Source: Huberarchaeum crystalense [NCBI: Candidatus Huberarchaeum crystalense] (GTDB lineage Archaea; Huberarchaeota; Huberarchaeia; Huberarchaeales). Taken from it: a stretch of 6,061 bases of DNA. The position numbers were made by a program, and so were the translations under genes. This document shows positions 1 to 5,970 of this stretch, piece after piece. A model generated the notes under the pieces. It saw only the letters and a list, made by a program, of their open reading frames with translations. It was not told the DNA's origin and ran no database searches. The DNA is taken from the NCBI GenBank assembly GCA_002790315.1, contig PFUW01000040.1, forward strand, positions 28,998 through 35,058, in the 5' to 3' direction. Every line of letters starts with the position of its first letter. The stretch's first letter is position 1.

Positions 1-76
1 ACGCTAATGTTGAATATAAACAAAACAACAAAACGCGCGCTCCTTTGCTTGCCACTTAATTTTTTTACTTGCAAAA

Positions 77-149
77 AGCCCTAGGGAAGAGTTGAACTCC
101 CGACCTACTGTTTACGAAACAGTCGCTCTACCAACTGAGCTACTAGGGC
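77..149 (-). tRNA. tRNA-Thr, anticodon CGU
   Basis: This tRNA decodes the threonine codon ACG. Read on the minus strand it folds as a full 73-nt cloverleaf: a 7-bp acceptor stem (GCCCTAG with CTAGGGC), a 4-bp D stem (GCTC/GAGC), a 5-bp anticodon stem (ACTGT/ACAGT) around the loop TTCGTAA, a 5-nt variable loop, and a T arm with loop TTCAACT. The T stem has one G-U pair; the other stems are fully paired. The CGT triplet sits at positions 34-36 of the loop. The discriminator base (position 77) is U, which is usual for archaeal tRNA-Thr and unlike the A of E. coli. The 3' CCA is not encoded; the genome reads TTT there, so a CCA-adding enzyme is needed. A short T run follows the 3' end and may act as the terminator. 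There is no intron. The 76 bases beyond it to the window start show no gene. Confidence 0.96.
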
Positions 150-185
150 TTAAGATTTTTTATCTATAAACAAAAAAACTAGCCA

Positions 186-204
186 TTAAAATAAAAGGCG
201 CGCG
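186..204 (-). promoter_or_regulatory. Possible TATA box for tRNA-Thr
   Basis: On the minus strand the sequence TTTTATTTTAA (186-196) lies about 40 nt upstream of the mature tRNA 5' end, preceded by a GC-rich CGCGCGCC stretch. An archaeal TATA box is centred about 26 nt before the start of transcription, so this one would give a 5' leader of roughly 15 nt for RNase P to remove. A second TATA-like sequence, TTTATAGATA (161-170), is too close to the tRNA to work at normal spacing. The surrounding DNA is so AT-rich that the match is weak evidence. Confidence 0.25.
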
Positions 205-262
205 AAAGTTTGGTTGAATATAATAAAAAATTAATAGAAAACATATTATAAAAATTTGTTAA

Positions 263-279
263 GCAAAACTAAAAAGAAA
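263..279 (-). terminator. Possible U-rich terminator
   Basis: The minus strand reads TTTCTTTTTAGTTTTGC, about 15 nt after the TGA stop at 295. Archaeal RNA polymerase commonly stops at such U-rich tracts without a hairpin, and none is seen here. It would end transcripts from leuS and the broken membrane-protein gene before tRNA-Thr. Background AT-richness makes this tentative. Confidence 0.22.
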
Positions 280-294
280 TCCAATAAAATTACT

Positions 295-711
295 TCAAAT
301 CTTAATTCCTATCAGACCAAGCACAAATTTATGCACTATTAATAAAATTCCTAAAGCATATAAAATAAAACATATTTTGTTAAAATGTTTCCCTTTTTTT
401 AATACTTTATTTAAATATATAGTTGCTTGAATTACTAAATACCCACATATTTGAAATATGTTTGCTTCTTTTAAAGCAAAGGTCCAAAATAAAGTAAGTG
501 GAGTCCAGATAATCATTAAAAGAATAATTGTACCAAAAATAACAAATGCTTCAAAGGCTAAACTTGATTTGAACCTTTATAGTAAATCTATATATATAGT
601 GCTAGCTATTATTCCTGTTGTAAGCCATACAAAGAAAATAGGTAAACTTAAATCTGAAAAATTAAAAAATTGAAACCTATCAAAAAATAAAGTAGTAGTA
701 TTTGAATCCAT
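295..711 (-). pseudogene. Small four-helix membrane protein broken by an in-frame TAA
   Basis: I do not recognise this protein. An ATG at 709-711, seven bases after the leuS stop, opens a frame of 44 codons beginning MDSNTTTLFFDRF. A TAA at 577-579 ends it, but the same frame continues without another stop for 93 codons to TGA at 295-297. Read through, the 138-position product has four hydrophobic stretches: about 23-41 (LPIFFVWLTTGIIASTIYI), 50-74, 84-101 and 114-134, with basic loops between (RFKSS, KVLKKGKHFNK). One helix is before the stop and three after it, so a single protein with a nonsense codon at position 45 reads more naturally than two genes. A single base change (TAA from TAT, Tyr) would explain it. 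Alternatives are a 44-residue peptide followed by an independent 73-residue protein starting at the ATG at 514-516, or a sequencing error. Other genes here end in TAA, so TAA is not reassigned. The tight spacing suggests co-transcription with leuS. Confidence 0.55.
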
Positions 712-718
712 ATAATAT

Positions 719-3586
719 TTACTCAACTTCTACAAAAACTGCTGGTTTTCCCGGCAAAGAAAATTTTGCAGTGTTTTGAGGATCAAAGGTTGTTTCTTTC
801 TGTATCTCGAAAATTACACCAAACTCCTTTTCAAAAAACATTTTTGCATCTTCTAAAACAGCAAATTCTTTGTTCCTGCTTAACAAAACACCAGGAATTG
901 CGCGCAGTTTGCTCGCCATGTTTTCAATTTCAAATTTGTGTTCAGCATATTTTTGCGCGCGCAAAAGTTCGCCAATTTGCTTTCCACTTGATGCATCTTT
1001 AAACAATTCATACTTCCATTCTGGCGCCAAATATAGATGAATTTTTTTTGCTTTTTTTCTACTACCTTTTTCTACCAAAAGAATTAGTTCGCGCAAAGTT
1101 TCGTGCAAGTTGATGATATTTTCTTCTGATGCTTCGGTGTGTTTGTCTTCCAAAGATTTATCAAATTGAGGATAAGAAGCAAGCGAGATAAAATCCTTAT
1201 TACCTATCTGCTCCCAAAGTTCTTCGCAAATGTGTGGAGTGAACGGCGCCATTAATCTTAGCCAAATATTGCTTACTTTTTCAAGTGTTTGTTTATCTTT
1301 TCCTCCTCGCGATAAATACCACTTTATTAAATTGTGAATATTAAAAAAGATCTCATCACTCGCTTTTTTAATATTAAATTTATTAAATTCGCTCTCAACA
1401 ACCTTGCAAGAAGCATTTAGTTTTGAAAGAATCCATTTGTCAATCGCCTCTTTTTCTTCATCTTTTTTTATACTTAATTCATTAATCATTTCTTCTTCAT
1501 CTTTTTTTATACTTAATTCATTAATCAAATTGATAATTGATTCTAATTTTTTTTTATATTTTATAATAATATCTTGATCCCATTCTATATCAGAAAAAAG
1601 CTCTGCTGTGTTTAAATAATACAATCTCATTCCATCAACAGAATATTTTTTTGCTATATCTTTAATAGGTTCTGCTCCGCCTTTTGATTTTGAAAGTTTA
1701 AATTTTCCTTTTCCTGTGACCCAACCATTAGCGCCAATACCAACAGGCCAATATTTTTCTGGAAATATTGCTATATGGCTTTTCAAAAAAACGGGAAAAT
1801 GAACTGTTTTATGCTCTTTTCCCGCAATATTCATATTTAAAGGATACCAATAATCAAATTCTCTATGAATTTCTTTCCAAATCTCGTTTTTTGGTTTGCC
1901 TTTTCCCAAAAAAACATAATCAAAAAATTCTTCTGTTAGATCATCTACACTTATTTTCTTATTGTTAAAATATTGAGAAACAATATAATAAGCAGGATAA
2001 ATTGTCGAGTCTGCAATTGGTTCTATTATCCATTTTTTGTCAAACGGCAGTTTTGTTCCTATCCAATTATTCAAACGAGTGCAAGCCCTGTCTTCAAACC
2101 AAGTTAAAATTCTGGGAAAATTTTTCTTAAAGCTTTCAGGAATTATTTGCATGTTATCTACTTGTTTTTTTGCCTTTTCTGTTATTGATTTATCACTATA
2201 TTTTATAAACCATTGGTCAGGAATTTTTTTTATAACAACTTTTCCCCCACATCGACAAATAACTTCTTCTGACAAATCTCTGATTTTTCCAGCAAGATTT
2301 TGGTTTAATAAATCTGCCCCTAAATTTTCCTTAACTTCACTTATTTTTAAACCAGCATATTTGCCGCAAATTTCTTTCAAAACACCTTTGCTAAACTCTT
2401 TAAGGTATATTTCTGTAGTTGCTTGTTCAAGTTTTTCTATTTCATTTTGAGTGTCAATTCCTATTTTTTTGCAAATTTCTTCTGCAGGAAATTCTCCAAA
2501 CTCTTGAGTCTTAATTAAAGAAATTTGTTTTATATTTTTTATTTCTTCTTTTGGAAGATTAAATTTATCAAGCAAGTTGTTATTGTTTTGTATATCTTTT
2601 AGCGCTATGTAATCATAAGGAGCATGAGCAGGAACACTCATAACAACACCTGTTCCTACATTTGGATCAACAAATAATGCAGGTAAAATTATGACTTTAT
2701 TTTTGGTTAGAGGATTTTCGCAATATTTTCCAATTAACTCTTTTCCTGAAACTTGCTCTATTATTTCAACACTTTCTTCTTGATATTTTAATTTTTCTGC
2801 TGCTTGCTTGCTTATAATATAAATTTCAGATCCAACACTTGCGCGCACATAATTTATCTCTGGATTTATCCACATATTAACAACACCAAATAAAGTTTCA
2901 GGACGCAAAGTAGCTGCAGGCAAAACATTATTTTCTAATTTAAATTTTATTGTAAAATATTCCACAACTTCTGCATTTCCTCCTTTTGAAATGTCTGTTT
3001 CAGATAGATCAACTGCAACAGGCCCGCAATTAATGCAAGTAGTAGTAAAATATGGCTTTTGAATAAGCAAACCCAAATCCATAAACTTTTTAAACTGCCA
3101 CTCAATGAATTTATGATAATCATCAAAACTAGTGCAAGTAAATGCACTCCAACTAGAAGAAAATCCATATGCTTTCCAACTATCAACATATTCCTTATTA
3201 AAAAACTCTATAATTTTTTCAGGAGTCGTAAGATTGCTGACTATGTCTTTAGGACAGCCATTATCAACTAAATAATTTATCCATTTTTCATCTCTATTTT
3301 TAATTTTGTTTGCAAAACTAATTGCAATATTTCCACTCGCATGAGTGCCAACAGGAAAAAACACATTTTTTCCAAGCATGCGGTGGTAGCGCGCAACAAC
3401 ATCAGTGATAGAATAACCTCGCATATGACCTACATGCAAATATCCTGAAATTCCAGGATATGCAAATATTATAAAATATTTCTCTTTATTTTCGTCAACT
3501 TTTGGCTCAAAAACCTTTTTATTCTGCCATTTTTTTTGCCATTTTTGTTCTATATAATGAAAATCAACAGATGATTTATTAGCCAT
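719..3586 (-). CDS. leuS: Leucyl-tRNA synthetase, archaeal type
   Basis: This cytoplasmic class I enzyme charges tRNA-Leu with leucine using ATP. Its 955 residues match the archaeal/eukaryotic form. The HIGH motif is HVGH at 51-54 and the KMSKS loop reads KLSKS at 630-634, with Leu replacing the usual Met. Between them lies the CP1 editing domain that hydrolyses mischarged tRNA: the threonine-rich TLRPET is at 226-231 and GTGVVMSVPAHAPYDYIAL at 311-329. Cysteine pairs at 184/187 and 444/446 fall where zinc-binding inserts are expected, but I cannot confirm metal binding. The segment ACTRLNNWIGTKLPF (501-515) and IEPIADSTIYPAYY (521-534) are typical of the archaeal catalytic core. The helical anticodon-binding region includes PFTPHICEELWEQIG (781-795). 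The archaeal C-terminal domain ends in PGKPAVFVEVE. An exact 11-residue repeat at 688-698 and 701-711 is unusual. The start ATG has no Shine-Dalgarno sequence; the next residues (MANKSSVDFHYIEQKWQ) fit the family start. Confidence 0.97.
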   Translation of the reverse strand: MANKSSVDFHYIEQKWQKKWQNKKVFEPKVDENKEKYFIIFAYPGISGYLHVGHMRGYSITDVVARYHRMLGKNVFFPVGTHASGNIAISFANKIKNRDEKWINYLVDNGCPKDIVSNLTTPEKIIEFFNKEYVDSWKAYGFSSSWSAFTCTSFDDYHKFIEWQFKKFMDLGLLIQKPYFTTTCINCGPVAVDLSETDISKGGNAEVVEYFTIKFKLENNVLPAATLRPETLFGVVNMWINPEINYVRASVGSEIYIISKQAAEKLKYQEESVEIIEQVSGKELIGKYCENPLTKNKVIILPALFVDPNVGTGVVMSVPAHAPYDYIALKDIQNNNNLLDKFNLPKEEIKNIKQISLIKTQEFGEFPAEEICKKIGIDTQNEIEKLEQATTEIYLKEFSKGVLKEICGKYAGLKISEVKENLGADLLNQNLAGKIRDLSEEVICRCGGKVVIKKIPDQWFIKYSDKSITEKAKKQVDNMQIIPESFKKNFPRILTWFEDRACTRLNNWIGTKLPFDKKWIIEPIADSTIYPAYYIVSQYFNNKKISVDDLTEEFFDYVFLGKGKPKNEIWKEIHREFDYWYPLNMNIAGKEHKTVHFPVFLKSHIAIFPEKYWPVGIGANGWVTGKGKFKLSKSKGGAEPIKDIAKKYSVDGMRLYYLNTAELFSDIEWDQDIIIKYKKKLESIINLINELSIKKDEEEMINELSIKKDEEKEAIDKWILSKLNASCKVVESEFNKFNIKKASDEIFFNIHNLIKWYLSRGGKDKQTLEKVSNIWLRLMAPFTPHICEELWEQIGNKDFISLASYPQFDKSLEDKHTEASEENIINLHETLRELILLVEKGSRKKAKKIHLYLAPEWKYELFKDASSGKQIGELLRAQKYAEHKFEIENMASKLRAIPGVLLSRNKEFAVLEDAKMFFEKEFGVIFEIQKETTFDPQNTAKFSLPGKPAVFVEVE
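1454..1527 (-). repeat. Tandem duplication inside leuS (39-bp period)
   Basis: Bases 1454-1488 and 1493-1527 are identical over 35 bp and offset by 39 bp, exactly 13 codons. The protein therefore carries INELSIKKDEE twice (residues 688-698 and 701-711), separated by EM. The frame is kept. It lies in the charged linker between the KLSKS-containing segment and the anticodon-binding helices, where length is likely tolerated. The near-perfect DNA identity points to a recent slippage event. Confidence 0.93.
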
Positions 3587-3625
3587 AATTTTTTATAATA
3601 TAAAAAAACCCATTTAATTTTATAC
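3587..3625 (-). promoter_or_regulatory. AT-only junction before leuS: possible TATA box and T-tract
   Basis: Only 33 bases separate leuS from the upstream gene. The minus strand holds TATAAAATTAAA overlapping the upstream TAA stop, whose centre is about 32 nt before the leuS ATG and could drive a transcript with a very short leader. A run of seven T (3602-3608) follows and could end the upstream transcript or form a second TATA-like element (TTTTTATATTATAAA), although that one is too close to the ATG. No Shine-Dalgarno sequence is visible. Read-through from the upstream gene is equally possible. Confidence 0.3.
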
Positions 3626-4969
3626 TTGCCCACCACTACTACTACCACTACTACTAGAACCTTTTAAAATACATTTTCCATCTTTACATTCTTCATTATT
3701 TTTACATTGAGCATTATTATTACAACTATTTATATAAATATCTCCTATTCCTGTTTTAGAACTATAAGATAATATTTTTGTTTCTTCAATACTAAATTTT
3801 AAATCTATATTAAAGGTTGTTTTTTCATTGTTATTAAGCGTCTTAACCCAAACATAAACTGGAAGTGTAATATTTGGAATAGTTGCAGATAAGCTATTAT
3901 ATTCATATCCAGAACTATCTATGCCAGCAGAAGTATCCCCCCCTATTTTAGAAGGGCAAGATATACCTGTTAAATTTAGATTGTAGCCTTTAATATCACT
4001 AATTTTAGTATTTTCATCTTTAAGAATATAAGTAAGATTATATTTTTTCTTACAAACATTTTGTTCGCACACAGTATCACTATCTGCCTTAAATTCTAGA
4101 TGTAATGGAGCAAAATCAAAACTAGGATCAATACTTATACTATAATTACCATCTTTATTTGTTAGTGAAATACCAAAATCATTTTTAATTAAATCAATCT
4201 TTTTAAGAGAAATATAAGAAGGTAGTTCATTTTCTAAATTCATAGTTCTTATAACATATGTATAGTTATATTTAGATCCTATTTTAGCATTAGAATCTCT
4301 ATTTTGGAAATTAAAGGATATATTTCTTTTATTCTTATCTAAAGATTCTCCTATACTCTTAATTACTTCATCATTTTTTATCTCTAATCCAGGAGAAGTG
4401 GCAGTAATAAACCCATACAAATTATTAAATACAACCTTTGCAGGGTAATTGTTTGTATTTTTAAACAATGATACATTGTCTTTATTCCCAACTTCAATAT
4501 TTATCTTAATGTCCTGGTCGGGTTTTATTTTTAATGGATCTTCAATATAAATATTTGAAGTTAAAAAACTATCACTTATTGCTGCCATTTTTGGATTGTT
4601 AGGATTTGTAGTTGGCTTTTCTGTGGTTGGCCCTCTTTTTGCTGCTAAACAAAATTTTACATTTGGTGAAGTTTGCCTTTTTTCATTATCATCAGAAGGC
4701 TCTCTACATTCAGTATTATCTATCTTACAATCAGAAGTCTCCTTACATGTTGCTGTACAAACACCATTAAAACAAGCTTGAGCAGTAGTGCAATTGCTTG
4801 TATTATCAACAGTGCAAGTAGATCCTCCAGATCCTCCTCCAACGCATCCGCTTACAAAAACAACTAAAACAATAAATATACTCAATATTATAGCACTAAA
4901 CGCCAACGTAAATATTTGCTTTGAGTTAATAGCTATAATATGTTTATATAGGGTATTTAAAAACCCCAT
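3620..4969 (-). CDS. Secreted, probably lipid-anchored Cys-rich surface protein
   Basis: I do not recognise a named family over the full length. Residues 18-39 form a hydrophobic export signal ending in VSGC (39-42), a lipobox whose Cys42 could be lipid-modified; an uncleaved N-terminal anchor is the alternative. A Gly/Ser spacer follows. Residues 52-88 hold seven cysteines, and a related module, C-x5-C-x5-C-x4-C, sits at 416-433. Both contain C-x5-C followed by an NGVC or DGKC turn, a pattern common in extracellular disulfide modules. The centre (about 130-400) alternates polar and hydrophobic residues and looks like beta-sandwich domains; IKPDQDIKINIEVGN (148-162) resembles an Ig-like strand pair. 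At least nine N-x-S/T sequons (for example 165, 216, 235, 275, 311, 332, 366) would permit archaeal N-glycosylation. The C-terminus is a Ser/Gly tail with no membrane segment. All six arginines use AGA or AGG, unlike leuS. A role in the envelope or adhesion is inference. Confidence 0.85.
   Translation of the reverse strand: MGFLNTLYKHIIAINSKQIFTLAFSAIILSIFIVLVVFVSGCVGGGSGGSTCTVDNTSNCTTAQACFNGVCTATCKETSDCKIDNTECREPSDDNEKRQTSPNVKFCLAAKRGPTTEKPTTNPNNPKMAAISDSFLTSNIYIEDPLKIKPDQDIKINIEVGNKDNVSLFKNTNNYPAKVVFNNLYGFITATSPGLEIKNDEVIKSIGESLDKNKRNISFNFQNRDSNAKIGSKYNYTYVIRTMNLENELPSYISLKKIDLIKNDFGISLTNKDGNYSISIDPSFDFAPLHLEFKADSDTVCEQNVCKKKYNLTYILKDENTKISDIKGYNLNLTGISCPSKIGGDTSAGIDSSGYEYNSLSATIPNITLPVYVWVKTLNNNEKTTFNIDLKFSIEETKILSYSSKTGIGDIYINSCNNNAQCKNNEECKDGKCILKGSSSSGSSSGGQV
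3632..3655 (-). repeat. Trinucleotide/12-bp repeat encoding the Ser/Gly tail
   Basis: On the minus strand the unit AGT-AGT-AGT-GGT occurs twice in a row, encoding SSSGSSSG at residues 439-446 of the surface protein. It is eight consecutive RGT triplets. Such a tract can change length in whole codons by slippage, so tail length may vary between strains. Confidence 0.85.
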
Positions 4970-4984
4970 TATTTTTGAGTTTTG

Positions 4985-5001
4985 TATAAAAATGTGCTTT
5001 C
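4985..5001 (-). promoter_or_regulatory. Possible BRE/TATA promoter of the surface-protein gene
   Basis: The minus strand reads GAAAGCACATTTTTATAC: a purine-rich BRE-like GAAAG (4997-5001) and a TATA-like TTTTTATA (4985-4992). The TATA centre is about 20 nt before the ATG at 4967-4969, a little short of the usual 26, so transcription would begin at or just inside the ATG and the mRNA would be leaderless. If initiation were really inside, a later start such as the TTG at residue 22 would need considering, but that loses the basic residues before the signal helix. Confidence 0.38.
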
Positions 5002-5016
5002 ACTACTAACGAAAAA

Positions 5017-5157
5017 TCAAAGTAAGAAACCAACAACACATATAAAAACAAGCAAAATTTCCATAAAATATATTAAAATTACGATGTTTTGCTCTGTTGC
5101 TAATTTTTTATTAGAATAATAAAAATAAATACTTGAAGTTAATTTTCGCACACACAT
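5017..5157 (-). CDS. Possible 46-residue single-helix membrane peptide
   Basis: An ATG five bases after the DUF63 stop opens 46 codons ending in TGA at 5017-5019. The predicted peptide begins MCVRKLTSSIYFYYSNKK and ends with a long hydrophobic stretch, about residues 25-46 (including ILIYFMEILLVFICVV), with basic residues before it. This is the layout of a single-pass membrane peptide. It fills most of the gap between DUF63 and the surface-protein gene and stops 47 bases before the latter, leaving room for the promoter there. Against it: no Shine-Dalgarno sequence, no recognisable family, and AT-rich DNA readily yields hydrophobic open frames by chance. I cannot decide between a real small gene and a chance frame. 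Confidence 0.3.
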   Translation of the reverse strand: MCVRKLTSSIYFYYSNKKLATEQNIVILIYFMEILLVFICVVGFLL

Positions 5158-5162
5158 AAAAA

Positions 5163-5960
5163 TTAGCACATCATAATTATTCTGCTCAAATCCCTAAACC
5201 CTGGCGCAAATCCAAGTACAAACAGAACAAACTTTAACATATTTTTTGTATTTTTATCTTTAATAAAATGATCTGTAAGCATTAAGCAAGGAATTACAAC
5301 AAGCAACTTCAAAATAAAGAATGCAGCAGGACCCAACAAACCCATAATCGCTGCTGGTAAGACATGCTTCTCAACATAACCAAAAAAAGTTAAAGCAACA
5401 AAAGTCGCGCTTACATCAAACAAGTGCGCTGCCACAACAAGCAAATTCTGCTTTGTAAAAATTTTAGAAAACACCTTAAACCTCCAAGCAACAGCAAAAG
5501 GTGCGCAAGCAATCCCAAAAATTATTGAGAAAAATAGAAGTGCTTGCAGATTTTGGGCGCGCAAAGCAATAATTAAAATATTAAAAATTGTTAGAACAAA
5601 CCCAGCAACAAACAAAGGTTTCCACCACTCTATTTTAAAAAAGCGCGATACAAAAATACTAAAAACCCAAGCCACAACAAACAACACAAAAATTAAAAAA
5701 TAAATTCCAGGTGCTACAAAAAACCAAATTGTTGGAAAAAAGCTTGCATCAACCAGTGCTCGACTCGTTGTTCCAAAAACAACCCAAGGTGCTACAGCCA
5801 CAAAAAAATCGTCATTTAATTTTACTTTTTGTCGCTTAAAAATCCACAAAAGCAAAAAAACAAAAAGAGACAAAATTATACCATAGATCAAAGTGTTAAA
5901 CAAAGTGTAAGGTGCAAAAGTCCCAAAATTTTGCTCAAAAAAAGAAAGAATATTAACCAT
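5163..5960 (-). CDS. DUF63 family polytopic membrane protein
   Basis: The 265 residues match the DUF63 family of archaeal membrane proteins (Pfam PF01889, from memory), whose biochemical role is not established. About seven or eight hydrophobic segments are visible, near residues 19-41, 52-64, 76-102, 115-132, 139-157, 172-194, 203-228 and 241-254. Family-type motifs are VFGTTSRALVDAS (61-73), APGIY (83-87), AHLFDVSATFVAL (178-190), EKHVLP (197-202), LKLLVVIP (217-224) and LGFAPGFRDLSRI (249-261). The conserved charged and polar residues inside or beside membrane segments (R67, D71, H179, D182, E197, H199, K218, D257) look functional rather than structural, but no reaction should be assumed. 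Length and both termini are complete. The ATG has no Shine-Dalgarno sequence and lies only ten bases from a 19-bp repeat array that occupies its expected promoter. A possible small membrane peptide follows after five bases. Confidence 0.88.
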   Translation of the reverse strand: MVNILSFFEQNFGTFAPYTLFNTLIYGIILSLFVFLLLWIFKRQKVKLNDDFFVAVAPWVVFGTTSRALVDASFFPTIWFFVAPGIYFLIFVLFVVAWVFSIFVSRFFKIEWWKPLFVAGFVLTIFNILIIALRAQNLQALLFFSIIFGIACAPFAVAWRFKVFSKIFTKQNLLVVAAHLFDVSATFVALTFFGYVEKHVLPAAIMGLLGPAAFFILKLLVVIPCLMLTDHFIKDKNTKNMLKFVLFVLGFAPGFRDLSRIIMMC

Positions 5961-5970
5961 AATTTAGTTT

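Noticed and set aside
41-45. Shine-Dalgarno-like AGGA on the minus strand near the window start
   Set aside because: No ATG follows at a suitable distance before the window ends, so no gene start can be supported.
577-579. TAA as a reassigned sense codon
   Set aside because: leuS, DUF63 and the surface-protein gene all end naturally in TAA, so genome-wide reassignment is not supported; only local suppression or mutation remains possible.
458-673. Plus-strand 71-codon open frame
   Set aside because: It lies antisense to the interrupted membrane-protein frame, has no family signature, and its composition is what the opposite strand of that frame would give.
2037-2450. Plus-strand 137-codon open frame antisense to leuS
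   Set aside because: The minus strand here encodes well-conserved LeuRS sequence; the hydrophobic plus-strand product is a typical shadow in AT-rich DNA.
2947-3189. Minus-strand 80-codon frame overlapping leuS in another frame
   Set aside because: It is wholly inside the leuS coding region and its product resembles nothing; leuS is clearly the real frame.
5051-5093. Inverted repeat AGCAAAA/TTTTGCT as a hairpin terminator or operator
   Set aside because: Only 7 bp, AT-rich, with a loop of about 29 nt, and it lies inside the candidate small ORF; expected by chance.
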